A stretch of DNA of 64,000 bases, from positions 1,344,490 through 1,408,489 of the forward strand of contig NZ_CP150484.1 of NCBI RefSeq assembly GCF_037997115.1, given 5' to 3'. The stretch comes from Amycolatopsis coloradensis. Lineage in GTDB: Bacteria > Actinomycetota > Actinomycetes > Mycobacteriales > Pseudonocardiaceae. Every line of letters starts with the position of its first letter. Position 1 is the stretch's first letter. Position numbers and translations under genes: made by a program. The notes under the pieces were generated by a model that saw only the letters and a list, made by a program, of their open reading frames with translations, was not told where the DNA came from and did not search any database. Of this stretch, positions 1-8,793 are shown one piece after another.

Positions 1-11
1 TCCTCGCATGA

Positions 12-39
12 GATGCGGGGAAAGCGCCCTTCAGCCCCT
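12..39. repeat. Interspersed palindromic repeat, single arm
   Basis: These 28 bases match 27 of 28 bases of the arm at 6135-6162, so they are one arm of the same intergenic repeat family (core GGGGAAAG-CGCCCTTCAG). The stop codon of the SnoaL-like gene lies inside the repeat. The partner arm, if present, would lie just outside the window. Confidence 0.75.
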
Positions 40-522
40 CGGCCCGGCCAACGGGACCGCGCGTTTGTCGCCGGACCGGACCATGGCCAGCAAGGGTTTC
101 GCGGCCACCTTCAGCAGCCGGGCCGCGAACGTGCGGCCGTTGCGGCGCGCGATGTCCGGGCCGAAGGCGTCCATGAGCGCGACGAGCCCTGGCAGCGGCC
201 GCACGAACAGCGTCACTTCGGCGATGAGCCCGTCTTCGCCGAGCTTCAGCACCGCCGCCTCTTCGATCTCCTCGCCGCCGATGCGCGCGGTGTAGACGAC
301 GACCCGCGTGGCCTCGTCGCCGGTGTCGGTGTGGAACCGGACGTCGCGCAGATGCGAGTACGCGACCTCCAGCAGCGGCCTGAGTTCCGCGTGCCCGGTG
401 AACCGCACCCGGCTCGTCAGCGGCGAACGTACGACGGCGTCCGGCGCGAAGGCGCTCAGCGCGAGTTCGACGTCTCGGGTTTCGAGGGCCCGGCGGTACC
501 GCTCGGCGGTTTCGGTGCTCAT
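31..522 (-). CDS. SnoaL-like / NTF2-fold protein
   Basis: A 163-residue protein with the pattern of the SnoaL/NTF2 superfamily: an N-terminal helix (ERYRRALETRDVELALSAFAPD), then beta-rich sequence with VRSPLTSRVRFTGHAEL. Members are small cone-shaped barrels acting as isomerases, hydratases or ligand carriers; the substrate cannot be read from sequence. The ATG at 522 is chosen because it follows an AGGAGG-like site and overlaps the TetR stop codon in an ATGA, implying translational coupling. It is the second gene of a tetR-led operon, so its expression should follow the TetR ligand. Confidence 0.7.
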   Translation of the reverse strand: MSTETAERYRRALETRDVELALSAFAPDAVVRSPLTSRVRFTGHAELRPLLEVAYSHLRDVRFHTDTGDEATRVVVYTARIGGEEIEEAAVLKLGEDGLIAEVTLFVRPLPGLVALMDAFGPDIARRNGRTFAARLLKVAAKPLLAMVRSGDKRAVPLAGPRG

Positions 523-1130
523 GCGTCCTCCTGGATCAGGTTCCCCAGCCCGCGCCACAACAGATCCGCCGTGAGCGCGACGACCTGTTCCCGCGGGATG
601 TCGCGGTTGCTCCACCACCAGGTGGCGATGGCGTTCAGTGCGCTCTTCGCCGCTTCGGCGAGCGCTTCGTTCGCGCGGTCGCGCGGCAGGTCCGCGGTCA
701 GCGCCAGGCCGGGGACGCGGGCGAACACCTCGGTCAGCTGCCCCGTGGCCCTGGCCTGTCCGCGCCGGTGCACCTCGGCGACCGCCTCGTCGGACGGCGT
801 CTCGGCGAAGATCATCCGCCAGCCGCGTTCGTTCGTCTCCATCCAGGCGAAGATCGCCGCCACCCGGCCGCGCAGGAGCTCCTCGGCGGTGCCCGACGGC
901 GGCAGCTCCGCCCAGCCGGCCAGCAGACTGTCCACTTCGGACTCCAGGAGCCCGGCGTACAGCGCGGCCTTGGACCGGAAATGGTCGTAGAGCACGGGCG
1001 TGCTGATGCCGGCGGCCGTCGCGACCTCGCGCATCCCGGCCGCGTCGTAGCCGGACGCGGCGAACACCCGCGCCGCCGCGGCGAGGATCCGCTCCCGGCG
1101 TTCTTCCCTGCTCAGCCGTTTACCTGACAT
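519..1130 (-). CDS. TetR family transcriptional regulator
   Basis: A 203-residue one-domain repressor. The N-terminal helix-turn-helix is clear at residues 10-57 (ERILAAAARVFAASGYDAAG, then ATAAGISTPVLYDHFRSKAALYAGLLE). The rest is the helical ligand-binding domain. It is divergent from lhgO with about 65 bp between them, and two copies of an inverted repeat lie in the gap, one covering its own start codon. Autoregulation and control of lhgO and of the downstream SnoaL-like gene are therefore inferred. The ligand is unknown. Confidence 0.9.
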   Translation of the reverse strand: MSGKRLSREERRERILAAAARVFAASGYDAAGMREVATAAGISTPVLYDHFRSKAALYAGLLESEVDSLLAGWAELPPSGTAEELLRGRVAAIFAWMETNERGWRMIFAETPSDEAVAEVHRRGQARATGQLTEVFARVPGLALTADLPRDRANEALAEAAKSALNAIATWWWSNRDIPREQVVALTADLLWRGLGNLIQEDA

Positions 1131-1170
1131 CGGTTAGGTACGCTATCACCGAACCTGACATCTGTCAGGT
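1122..1170. promoter_or_regulatory. Tandem TetR-type operators
   Basis: A perfect 8-2-8 inverted repeat, ACCTGACA-TC-TGTCAGGT, lies at 1153-1170. A second copy at 1122-1139 keeps the left arm and 6 of 8 bases of the right arm and overlaps the tetR start codon (1128-1130). The centres are 31 bp apart, about three helical turns. The perfect site ends 25 bp before the lhgO start. A repressor bound here would block both divergent promoters. Confidence 0.75.
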
Positions 1171-1195
1171 AGCGCTCCGGGTAACCTGGTCGATC

Positions 1196-2377
1196 GTGCG
1201 CACAGTCGTAGTCATCGGAGGCGGGATCGTCGGTCTCGCCACCGCCTGGGAGCTGACCAAACGTGGTCTGGACGTCACGGTGCTCGAGAAGGAGGACCAC
1301 TGGGCGGCCCACCAGACCGGGCACAACTCGAACGTCGTGCACGCGGGGCTCTACTACAAGCCGGGTTCGTTCAAGGCCAGGATGGCGAGCGCGGGCAACC
1401 GGTCCATTGTGGACTTCGCGCGGCAGTACGGGGTGCCGGTCGAGGTCTGCGGCAAACTCGTCGTCGCCACCTCCGAAGCGGAGCTTCCGGCGCTGAAGGT
1501 GCTCGCCGAACGCGCCGAGGCGAACGGTGTCCCGGCCAAGCTGATCACCCCGAGCGAAGCCCGCGAGTACGAACCCGAGGTCTCGTGCGTCGCCGCGCTG
1601 CGCGTGGAGTCGACCGGCATCATCGACTTCCCCGCCGTCTGCACCGCCTTGGTGCGGCTGCTCGACGAATCCGACGCCGACCTGCGTCTCGGCACTGCCG
1701 CGCTGGGGATCCGCCCTGGCCGCTCCGGCGGTGTCGAGGTGGCGACCGGTGACGACGTGATCCACGCGGACGCCCTCGTCAACTGCGCGGGCCTGCACGC
1801 CGACCGCGTCGCGCGGCTCGCCGGGCTGACCCCGAGCGCGCGAATCGTGCCCTTCCGCGGCGAGTACTACGAGCTGAAGCCGGAACGCCGCCATCTGGTG
1901 CGCGGCCTGATCTACCCGGTCCCGGACGCGTCGCTGCCGTTCCTCGGCGTGCACCTGACCCGCATGCTCGACGGCAGCGTGCACGCCGGCCCGAACGCCG
2001 TGCTCGCGCTCCGCCGCGAGGGCTACACCTGGCGCGACATCTCGGCGAAGGACCTCGCCGAAGTCGCCCGCTTCCCCGGCGTCTGGCGGCTCGCGCGCAA
2101 GTACGCGTACCCGACCGGGCTCGACGAGGTCCGCCGGTCGTTCTCGCGCCGCCGCTTCGCCGAAAGCCTCGCGCGGCTCGTCCCCGCCGTCACCGAGGAC
2201 GACATCGTGCGGCACGGCTCCGGCGTCCGCGCGCAGGCGCTGCGCCCGGACGGCGCGCTCGTCGACGACTTCCTGATCGAGACCGCGCGGAACCAGGTGC
2301 ACGTCCTCAACGCGCCCTCACCGGCGGCGACCAGCGCGCTGGAGATCGCGAAGCACATCTCCGACGAACTGGTCTAG
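1196..2377 (+). CDS. lhgO: L-2-hydroxyglutarate oxidase
   Basis: A 393-residue FAD-dependent oxidoreductase of the DAO fold. The N-terminal Rossmann motif is VVVIGGGIVGLATAWEL (residues 4-20), and the block HQTGHNSNVVHAGLYYKPGS (39-58) is the signature of the L-2-hydroxyglutarate dehydrogenase/oxidase group. The enzyme oxidises L-2-hydroxyglutarate to 2-oxoglutarate with electrons passing to oxygen or quinone. Length is normal for the family. The start is a GTG 26 bp after the TetR operator. Its stop shares the palindrome CTAG with the stop of the convergent DUF3558 gene. The TetR control is inferred from layout. Confidence 0.85.
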   Translation: MRTVVVIGGGIVGLATAWELTKRGLDVTVLEKEDHWAAHQTGHNSNVVHAGLYYKPGSFKARMASAGNRSIVDFARQYGVPVEVCGKLVVATSEAELPALKVLAERAEANGVPAKLITPSEAREYEPEVSCVAALRVESTGIIDFPAVCTALVRLLDESDADLRLGTAALGIRPGRSGGVEVATGDDVIHADALVNCAGLHADRVARLAGLTPSARIVPFRGEYYELKPERRHLVRGLIYPVPDASLPFLGVHLTRMLDGSVHAGPNAVLALRREGYTWRDISAKDLAEVARFPGVWRLARKYAYPTGLDEVRRSFSRRRFAESLARLVPAVTEDDIVRHGSGVRAQALRPDGALVDDFLIETARNQVHVLNAPSPAATSALEIAKHISDELV

Positions 2378-3366
2378 AAGGCGGGCATGTTCCCGGTCAC
2401 CAGCGGCATCACGGCTTGCGGGATTTCGCAGGCCTTGGCGTTGTCGCTGAGGTCACCGGTGTCGACCTTGACCGAGGAGGTCTCCGTGACCGGCAGCATC
2501 GCGACGCAGATGGGGCTGTCCGGGCTCGAGTAGACGAACCACTTCTTGCCCGCCACCATCTGCTCGACCGGGGTGCCGTCGAGACCGGGGACGTCCTCGA
2601 GTTTCGTCGCCGTGTAGAGCCACAGGTCGAGGGCCTTCTTGCCCTCGTCACCGTCGTTGTCGTCCCACTGGCAGCCGTTCTTCGGATCCCTGCCCGAACC
2701 GTTCATCGGCCGCGCGGCCTGAAGGTTGAACGGCGTCACCTGGTCCGGTTTGAGCAGGGAGCACGGATCGACGGTCACGAGCGGTCCGGAAGCCTCGATC
2801 GGCTTCTGGCCGGGGGGCGCGGTGAGCGGCGGGCTCGGCTGTCCGCCGGGCAGGTGGGACGCGACCGCGGGAGCCGCGGCCTTCGCCAGGTCACAGGCCT
2901 TGGTGACGTCTTCGCCGGGGGCCTGGCTCGTGATCTCGACGAAGGTCTTCGGATCGAGTTCGGTCATCAGCGAGCAGTGGCTCGGGCCGAAGATGGACGC
3001 GTACCGGGTCCAGGTGAACCCGCCGATGCCGAACTTCTCCCCGGGAAGAGCACCGCTGACGTAGTCGACCAGCGAGAGGTCGAAGCTCTGCGACACCTCC
3101 AGCGCGACGCCGTCGGGCGCGTCGTCCAGCTCCGGGTAGCGGCACGTCCCGGGGATCTTCCGTGCCTTGTCCGCCGGACGTTCCTTGCCGGGAAAGGTGA
3201 CCCCGATGGCTTCCGCCTGCTCCTGCGAGAGCAATTTGCACGGCTCGGCCTTCGTGATGACCGGCCCCTGCCCCGGTACCGGCGAAGCCGTACCGCCGAT
3301 GACCGACGTGCAGCCGCCGAGCGTCAGCACCGCCAGCCCGATCGCGAGCGAATTCCGATACCGCAT
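2374..3366 (-). CDS. DUF3558 lipoprotein with two repeats
   Basis: A 330-residue exported lipoprotein. The signal peptide MRYRNSLAIGLAVLTLGGC ends in the lipobox LGGC, so the mature protein is lipid-anchored on the outer face of the membrane. Two DUF3558-like units follow, each opening with a Cys-containing block (EPCKLLSQEQAEAIG and DPCSLLKPDQVTPF), joined by a Pro-rich linker. The ATG at 3366 is preferred to an upstream GTG because AGAGGA sits just before it. DUF3558 is widespread in actinomycetes with no known function; tandem duplication inside one protein is the visible peculiarity. Confidence 0.8.
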   Translation of the reverse strand: MRYRNSLAIGLAVLTLGGCTSVIGGTASPVPGQGPVITKAEPCKLLSQEQAEAIGVTFPGKERPADKARKIPGTCRYPELDDAPDGVALEVSQSFDLSLVDYVSGALPGEKFGIGGFTWTRYASIFGPSHCSLMTELDPKTFVEITSQAPGEDVTKACDLAKAAAPAVASHLPGGQPSPPLTAPPGQKPIEASGPLVTVDPCSLLKPDQVTPFNLQAARPMNGSGRDPKNGCQWDDNDGDEGKKALDLWLYTATKLEDVPGLDGTPVEQMVAGKKWFVYSSPDSPICVAMLPVTETSSVKVDTGDLSDNAKACEIPQAVMPLVTGNMPAF

Positions 3367-3393
3367 GCGTCCTCTTCCCCTCACCGCCGACCG

Positions 3394-4662
3394 CTACTTG
3401 GATGTCGGCGTGAGCACCTCGGTTCCGCCGAGGAAGGGGCGGAGCGCCTCCGGGACCCGGACCGAACCGTCTTCGAGCTGGTGGTTCTCCAGGATCGCGA
3501 CGATCCACCTGGTGGTGGCGAGCGTGCCGTTCAGCGTGGCGACGGTCTGCGGGCGGCCGTCGTCGTCGCGGTAGCGGATGCCGAGGCGGCGGGCCTGGAA
3601 GGTCGTGCAGTTCGACGTCGAGGTCAGCTCGCGGTAGGTCTCCTGCGACGGCACCCACGCCTCGCAGTCGAACTTCCGGTACGCGGACGTGCCGAGGTCG
3701 CCGGTGGCGGTGTCGATCACCCGGTAGGGGACCTCGATCTTGGCGAGCATCTGCTCTTCCCAGTCCAGCAGGCGCGCGTGCTCGGCCTCGGCGTCCTCGG
3801 GACGCGTGTAGACGAACATCTCGACCTTGTCGAACTGGTGGACGCGGATGATGCCGCGGGTGTCCTTGCCGTACGACCCGGCCTCGCGGCGGTAGCAGGA
3901 CGACCAGCCCGCGTACCGCTTCGGGCCGTCGTTCAGGTCGAGAATCTCGTCGGCGTGGTAGCCGGCGAGCGGGACCTCGGAGGTGCCGACGAGGTACAGG
4001 TCGTCGTCGCGCAGGCGGTAGACCTCCGACGAGTGCGCGCCCAGGAAGCCGGTGCCCGCCATGATCTCCGGCCGGACCAGGGTCGGGGTGATCATCGGGG
4101 TGAACCCGTTCGCGGTCGCCTGCGCGACCGCCATGTTCAGCAGGCCGAGCTGCAGCTGGGCGCCGATGCCGGTGAGGAAGTAGAACCGCGAGCCCGAGAC
4201 CTTCGCGCCGCGCTCCATGTCGAGCGCGCCGAGGCCCTCGCAGAGTTCGAGGTGATCCTTCGGCTTGAAGTCGAACTTCTTCGGCTCGCCGACGTGCTTG
4301 AGCACGACGTAGTCGTCCTCGCCGCCTTCGGGCGCCTCGGGGTGGACGAGGTTCGGCAGCAGGCGATGCAGCTGCTCGAACTCCTCCGACGCCTCGGTCT
4401 GCTCGACCTCGGCCGTCTTGACCTGGGCGGCGAGGTCCTTCGCCTTGGCGAGCAGCTCGGCCCGCTCGTCGCCCTGTGCCTTGGGGATGAGCTTGCCCAG
4501 CGACTTCTGCTCGGCGCGCAGCTTGTCGGCGGCGGCGATGGACGAGCGGCGGCGGGAGTCGAGGGAGAGCAGCTTGTCGACCACTCCTTCGTCCTCGCCA
4601 CGGGCGCGCTGCGAAGCGCGCACGACGTCCGGGTCATCGCGCAGAGTCCTGGGGTCAATCAC
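3394..4662 (-). CDS. serS: Seryl-tRNA synthetase
   Basis: A 422-residue class II synthetase charging tRNA-Ser. The N-terminal long coiled-coil arm (about residues 30-100, rich in K/E/A/L) grips the tRNA long variable arm. Class II motif 2 is [19 protein letters not shown] and motif 3 is [19 protein letters not shown]. The GTG at 4662 gives the usual N-terminus [15 protein letters not shown] and the usual length; no good ribosome binding site is visible, so the message may be leaderless or weakly initiated. It is followed by the DUF3558 lipoprotein gene on the same strand 27 bp downstream. Confidence 0.95.
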   Translation of the reverse strand: MIDPRTLRDDPDVVRASQRARGEDEGVVDKLLSLDSRRRSSIAAADKLRAEQKSLGKLIPKAQGDERAELLAKAKDLAAQVKTAEVEQTEASEEFEQLHRLLPNLVHPEAPEGGEDDYVVLKHVGEPKKFDFKPKDHLELCEGLGALDMERGAKVSGSRFYFLTGIGAQLQLGLLNMAVAQATANGFTPMITPTLVRPEIMAGTGFLGAHSSEVYRLRDDDLYLVGTSEVPLAGYHADEILDLNDGPKRYAGWSSCYRREAGSYGKDTRGIIRVHQFDKVEMFVYTRPEDAEAEHARLLDWEEQMLAKIEVPYRVIDTATGDLGTSAYRKFDCEAWVPSQETYRELTSTSNCTTFQARRLGIRYRDDDGRPQTVATLNGTLATTRWIVAILENHQLEDGSVRVPEALRPFLGGTEVLTPTSK

Positions 4663-4795
4663 GAGTGCTGAGAGTAGTCCGTGCGAGCCGCACAAAATGT
4701 GCGGGTCCACGCGGATAACCCGACAGTCTGATCGTTGCCGCCCGTTTCGGGCCGTCCCCATACTGAGATCTCCCTGCTGCGGACGGAGAAACCCG

Positions 4796-6079
4796 ATGAC
4801 CGATGCGGACCTGCTGGCGCGGCACAAGGCGGTACTGCCGTCGTGGCTGGCGCTCTACTACGACGAGCCGATCGAGATCGTGCACGCGCAGGACCGCCGG
4901 GTCATCGACTCGACCGGGCGCACCTACCTCGACTTCTTCGCGGGCATCCTGACGAACTCGATGGGCTACGACGTCTCGGCGATCAGCGACGCCGTGCGCA
5001 AGCAGCTCGACACCGGCATCCTGCACACGTCGACGCTGTACCTGATCCGGTCACAGGTCGAACTGGCCGAACGCATCGCGAAGCTCTCCGGCATCCCCGA
5101 CGCGAAGGTGTTCTTCACCAACTCCGGGACCGAGGCCAACGACACCGCGCTCATGCTCGCCACCCAGTACCGGCGCAGCAACCAGGTGCTGGCGATGCGG
5201 AACTCGTACCACGGGCGGTCGTTCGCGACGGTCGGCATCACCGGCAACCGCGGCTGGTCGGCGTCGTCGCTCAGCCCGGTGAAGGTGAGCTACGTGCACG
5301 GCGGCTACCGGTACCGCAGCCCGTTCCGGGCGCTTTCGGACACGGAGTACATCGACGCTTGCGTCGCGGACCTGGTCGACGTCCTGGAGACGGGCACGTC
5401 GGGCGACGTCGCGTGCATGATCGCCGAGCCGATCCAGGGCGTCGGCGGCTTCAGCTCACCACCGGACGGCCTGTTCAAGGCGATGAAGGAGGTCCTCGAC
5501 CAGTACGGGATCCTGTTCATCTCCGACGAGGTCCAGACCGGCTGGGGGCGGACCGGGGAACACTACTGGGGGATCCAGGCGCACGACGTCGTCCCCGACG
5601 CGATGACCTTCGCGAAGGGCCTCGGCAACGGGCTCGCGATCGGCGGGCTCGTGGCGCGCGGCGACCTCGTCGACTGCCTCACCGCGAACTCGATCTCGAC
5701 CTTCGGGGGCAACCCGGTCGCGATGGCGGGCGCGGCCGCCGTACTCGACCACATCGCCGACCACGACCTCCAGGCCAACGCGCTGGCCCGCGGCAACGAA
5801 CTGCTCGACGGCCTGCGCGCGACGGGGAACCCGCTGATCGGGGACGTGCGCGGCAAGGGCCTGATGATCGGTGTCGAGCTGGTCGAGCCGGGCGGTATGA
5901 CGCCGAACCCGGGGGCCGCGGCGCGGATGATGGAGGAGACCAAGGCGCGCGGGCTGCTGATCGGCAAGGGCGGGCTGCACGGCAACGTGCTGCGGATTGC
6001 GCCGCCGATGACGCTCACCGCCGAAGAGGCCGCCGAAGGCCTCGGGATCATCACCGACGCACTGGCCGCGGTGTTCTGA
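4796..6079 (+). CDS. Class III PLP-dependent aminotransferase
   Basis: A 427-residue fold-type I aminotransferase. [16 protein letters not shown] binds the PLP phosphate, [14 protein letters not shown] carries the Asp that contacts the pyridine nitrogen, and TFAKGLGNG carries the Schiff-base lysine. Overall it looks like alanine-glyoxylate aminotransferase 2 or 4-aminobutyrate/omega-amino acid aminotransferases; the amino donor cannot be fixed. The ATG at 4796 follows GGACGGAG. It is divergent from serS and ends in a strong bidirectional hairpin at 6112-6156. Confidence 0.85.
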   Translation: MTDADLLARHKAVLPSWLALYYDEPIEIVHAQDRRVIDSTGRTYLDFFAGILTNSMGYDVSAISDAVRKQLDTGILHTSTLYLIRSQVELAERIAKLSGIPDAKVFFTNSGTEANDTALMLATQYRRSNQVLAMRNSYHGRSFATVGITGNRGWSASSLSPVKVSYVHGGYRYRSPFRALSDTEYIDACVADLVDVLETGTSGDVACMIAEPIQGVGGFSSPPDGLFKAMKEVLDQYGILFISDEVQTGWGRTGEHYWGIQAHDVVPDAMTFAKGLGNGLAIGGLVARGDLVDCLTANSISTFGGNPVAMAGAAAVLDHIADHDLQANALARGNELLDGLRATGNPLIGDVRGKGLMIGVELVEPGGMTPNPGAAARMMEETKARGLLIGKGGLHGNVLRIAPPMTLTAEEAAEGLGIITDALAAVF

Positions 6080-6081
6080 GC

Positions 6082-6162
6082 TGAAGGGGACTTTCCCCGC
6101 GTCTCACGCAGTGAAGGGAGCTTTCCCCACATCCGATGCGGGGAAAGCTCCCTTCAGCCCCT
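6082..6162. terminator. Bidirectional hairpin made of three palindromic repeat units
   Basis: Two direct units (6082-6098 and 6112-6128, core TGAAGGG-R-CTTTCCCC) are followed by an inverted unit (6140-6156). Units two and three form a perfect 17-bp stem with an 11-base loop. The block separates the convergent aminotransferase and dehalogenase genes and likely terminates both, although there is no T-run. It is the largest copy here of a repeat family also seen at 12-39, 33776-33829, 40379-40421 and 49861-49909. Confidence 0.8.
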
Positions 6163-6164
6163 TG

Positions 6165-7079
6165 TCAGGAGCGAACGAAGCGGGCGATGACCTCGCCCAG
6201 CCGCCCACCGGCGTCCTCCTGCAGGAAGTGGCCCGCGCCGGTGATCGTCGGATGCTCGAGTTCGCGGGCGCCGCGCATCGAGCCCCGCAGTTCGAGGCCC
6301 CACGGCGCGGTGATCGGGTCGCCGTCGGAGAACGAGACCAGGAACGGCTTGTTCAATTCCGAAAGCACCTTCAGCGCGGCCCGGTTGGCGGCCGAGGCCG
6401 GATCACCCGGAGTGATCGGCACCAGCGACGGCATCGCGCGCGGCGCGGCCTTGTACATCTCGTTCGGGAAGGGCGCGTCGTAGGCGGCGCGGACCTCCTC
6501 GGACAGCTTGGTCTGGCAGCCGGACTGGACGAACCGCCCGACGTCGATGACCTGGGCGTTCTCCATGGCGTCGCGGAACTTGTGCCAGAGCTCGGGCATG
6601 TCGGTGTCGCCGGTGGGGAGGCCGGTGTTGGCCGCGACGACCCGCGCGAAGCGGTCGGGGTTTTCGGCGACCAGCCGCAGGCCGATCAGTCCGCCCCAAT
6701 CCTGGCCGACCAGGGTGACGTCGGTCAGGTCGAGGACATCGAAGGCGAACGCGCGCATCCACTCGACGTGCCGCTGGTAGGTGTGGTCGACCATGTCGCC
6801 GGGTTTGTCGGATCGGCCGAAGCCGACCAGGTCGGGCGCGATGGCGCGCAGCCCGGCGTCGGCGAGCACCGGGATGACCTTGCGGTAGAGGTAGGACCAG
6901 GTGGGCTCGCCGTGCAGCAGGAGAACGGGCGGCCCGTCCTCGGGCCCGGCCTCCACGTACCCCACTCTGATCACGCCGCCGTGAAGGTCGACGAGCTCCG
7001 CGTAGCGCGGTTCGAAGTCGAAATCGGGCAGGTCCGAGAACCGGTCGTCCGGTGTCCTTAAAAGGCGCACGACTCCCAC
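6165..7079 (-). CDS. Haloalkane dehalogenase-like alpha/beta hydrolase
   Basis: A 304-residue hydrolase close to the haloalkane dehalogenase group. LLLHGEPTWSYLYRKVIPVL (about 54-73) includes the HGEPTWSY oxyanion loop, VGQDWGG (about 124-130) has the Asp nucleophile at 127 followed by the halide-binding Trp, and GAGHFLQED near the C-terminus has the catalytic His. These residues support dehalogenation (or epoxide hydrolysis as an alternative) by a covalent ester mechanism. The start is a GTG at 7079 or 7070; both lie inside a terminator-like hairpin and no Shine-Dalgarno is seen. Codon 7 is TTA, very rare in such genomes. Confidence 0.82.
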   Translation of the reverse strand: MGVVRLLRTPDDRFSDLPDFDFEPRYAELVDLHGGVIRVGYVEAGPEDGPPVLLLHGEPTWSYLYRKVIPVLADAGLRAIAPDLVGFGRSDKPGDMVDHTYQRHVEWMRAFAFDVLDLTDVTLVGQDWGGLIGLRLVAENPDRFARVVAANTGLPTGDTDMPELWHKFRDAMENAQVIDVGRFVQSGCQTKLSEEVRAAYDAPFPNEMYKAAPRAMPSLVPITPGDPASAANRAALKVLSELNKPFLVSFSDGDPITAPWGLELRGSMRGARELEHPTITGAGHFLQEDAGGRLGEVIARFVRS

Positions 7080-7098
7080 GTTAGTGGGAATCGTGCGC
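7065..7098 (-). terminator. Hairpin overlapping the hydrolase start
   Basis: The arms 7065-7079 and 7084-7098 match at 14 of 15 positions around a 4-base loop. Read on the minus strand the stem is followed by CTTTT, the look of an intrinsic terminator for the DUF350 operon. The GTG start of the next gene lies in the stem, so the hairpin could also hide that start. Confidence 0.65.
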
Positions 7099-7125
7099 CC
7101 ATGCCGGTTTCAGTGCGTCAGGAAA

Positions 7126-7578
7126 TCACGAGATGGCGACGGCCACGACCAGGCCGAGGGCGAGGTGCGCGGCCGCGACGACGATGCTGGCCGGGGCGAA
7201 CTTCTCGCTCTCGATCGTCGAGCGGACGTCGATCCGGGTCGCCCACTCCAGCAGCCGGACGGCGAGCACCTGCACGATGATGCCGAGCAGGCCGTAGACC
7301 AGCGAGGTGATGAGCCCCTCGGTCAGGTCGCTGGCGGAGTTCGCGATCGCCACGACGATGATGAACGCCATCGACAACAGGCCCGACGCGGTGACGATGA
7401 CCGCGTTCGGCAGGCCGCGGGTGACCAGCTGGGCGAGCTTGCCGGGCGTGGTCCAGTCGATCGCCCAGAACCCGGCGAACATCATCAGCAGGCCGACGAC
7501 GCCGTACAACAGGATCGCGCCGATCCCTCGCACGAGGTCGGAGCCGAACGTGTCGGACAGCGCAAGGGTGGTGGTCAC
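7126..7578 (-). CDS. DUF350 membrane protein (YjfL-like)
   Basis: A 150-residue integral membrane protein with four hydrophobic segments (about 17-38, 58-80, 88-110 and 128-148), typical of DUF350. It is the last gene of a three-gene operon with a DUF1190 protein and an ATP-grasp enzyme, the same trio that Escherichia coli carries as yjfL, yjfM and yjfC. The GTG at 7578 follows CTGGAG. DUF350 has no proven function; the pairing with a peptide-ligase-like ATP-grasp suggests an envelope role, which is inference. Confidence 0.8.
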   Translation of the reverse strand: MTTTLALSDTFGSDLVRGIGAILLYGVVGLLMMFAGFWAIDWTTPGKLAQLVTRGLPNAVIVTASGLLSMAFIIVVAIANSASDLTEGLITSLVYGLLGIIVQVLAVRLLEWATRIDVRSTIESEKFAPASIVVAAAHLALGLVVAVAIS

Positions 7579-7626
7579 AGGGGTTCTCCAGGAGTCAGGA
7601 ATGTCAGGTTTGTGCGGTTGCTTCTA

Positions 7627-8793
7627 TCACGACTCGACGATGCGGTGCGGGACGAACGCCGCACCGTCGTCGGTGACGAGACCCGCGGTCTCGCGGATGC
7701 CGAGGCCGGCGGCCTGGTCCCCGACGATCCACGCGCCGAGCGCGGGCCGGTAGCCCTGGAACTCCGGGAGCGGGTCGAACGCCTGGTAGACGAACCCTTC
7801 CGCGCCGTAGACACCGTCGGTCTGCGTTTCGTACCCGGTGGCGACGATCTGCACGTTCGCGCCCTCGCGGCCGAGTTTCGGCTTGCGGACGTACTCGGTC
7901 AGCAGACCGGGGTCGTCGGCGAAGGCGGGCAGCAGGTTCGGATGCCCCGGGTAGTTCTCCCACAGGATCGCGAGCAGCGTCTTGTTGGAGAGGATCATCT
8001 TCCACAGCGGCTCGACCCACAGCGTGCGCGGCATGGTCTCGACGGCGAAGCGGCCGAACTCCTCGTCGACCACCCATTCCCACGGGTAGAGCTTCACCAC
8101 GGTCGCCATCTGCGCCTCTTCGAGGTCGACGAACCGTTTGAGCACCGGGTCCCAGCCGATCTCCTCGATCGACAGGCCGACGGTGTCGAGCCCGGCCTCG
8201 GCCGCGGTCTCCTGCAGGTACGCCGTCGTCACGTGGTCCTCACCGGACGGATCGGCCGACGACCAGGTGAAATGCAGTTCGTTGGACGGCAGCTTGTCGG
8301 CGAGCTCGCCCCAGCGCTCGACCAGCTTCTCGTGGATCGAGTTCCACTGGTCGTTCTCGGGGAAGACCGCGGTCTTCCAGTGCCACTGCAGCACCGCGGC
8401 CTCGAGCAGCGAGGTCGGGGTGTCGGCGTTGTACTCGAGCAGCTTCGCCGGGCTCTTGCCGTCGTAGCGCAGGTCGAACCGGCCGTAGACGTGCGGATCC
8501 TGCCGCTTCCACGACTCGGCGATATGCGGCCAGACCCACTCGGGGATGCCGAAGCGGTGGTACTGCTCCGTGGTGATCACGTTGTCGACGGCTTCGAGGC
8601 ACATCGAGTGCAGCAGCTCCACGTCCGCCTCGACGGACAGGATCTCGTCCATGTCGAAGACGTAGTGGACCGACTCGTCCCAGTACGGCCGGGACTTGCC
8701 GGAGCCGTCGCGGGCGGGCGTGCCGAAGACCAGCCCCTGCTCTTCGACGATGTTCTGCCAGTCCCGCCGGGGCGGCTTGGAATCCCGGTACAC
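7627..8793 (-). CDS. Glutathionylspermidine synthase-like ATP-grasp ligase (YgiC/YjfC-like)
   Basis: A 388-residue protein of the glutathionylspermidine synthase C-terminal (pre-ATP-grasp/ATP-grasp) family. Recognisable blocks are YGRFDLRYDGKSPAKLLEYNADTPTSLLEAAVLQWHWK, WVEPLWKMILSNKTLLAILWENYPGHPNLLPAF and EYVRKPKLGREGANVQI. The family forms amide bonds using ATP; actinomycetes lack glutathionylspermidine, so the true substrate is unknown. Its GTG start follows the DUF1190 stop directly (TAGGTG), showing translational coupling. DUF350 follows after 48 bp. Confidence 0.85.
   Translation of the reverse strand: MYRDSKPPRRDWQNIVEEQGLVFGTPARDGSGKSRPYWDESVHYVFDMDEILSVEADVELLHSMCLEAVDNVITTEQYHRFGIPEWVWPHIAESWKRQDPHVYGRFDLRYDGKSPAKLLEYNADTPTSLLEAAVLQWHWKTAVFPENDQWNSIHEKLVERWGELADKLPSNELHFTWSSADPSGEDHVTTAYLQETAAEAGLDTVGLSIEEIGWDPVLKRFVDLEEAQMATVVKLYPWEWVVDEEFGRFAVETMPRTLWVEPLWKMILSNKTLLAILWENYPGHPNLLPAFADDPGLLTEYVRKPKLGREGANVQIVATGYETQTDGVYGAEGFVYQAFDPLPEFQGYRPALGAWIVGDQAAGLGIRETAGLVTDDGAAFVPHRIVES

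Noticed and set aside
2416-4671. Long plus-strand frame over the DUF3558 and serS genes
   Set aside because: It is the antisense of two well-supported genes and its translation has no family resemblance.
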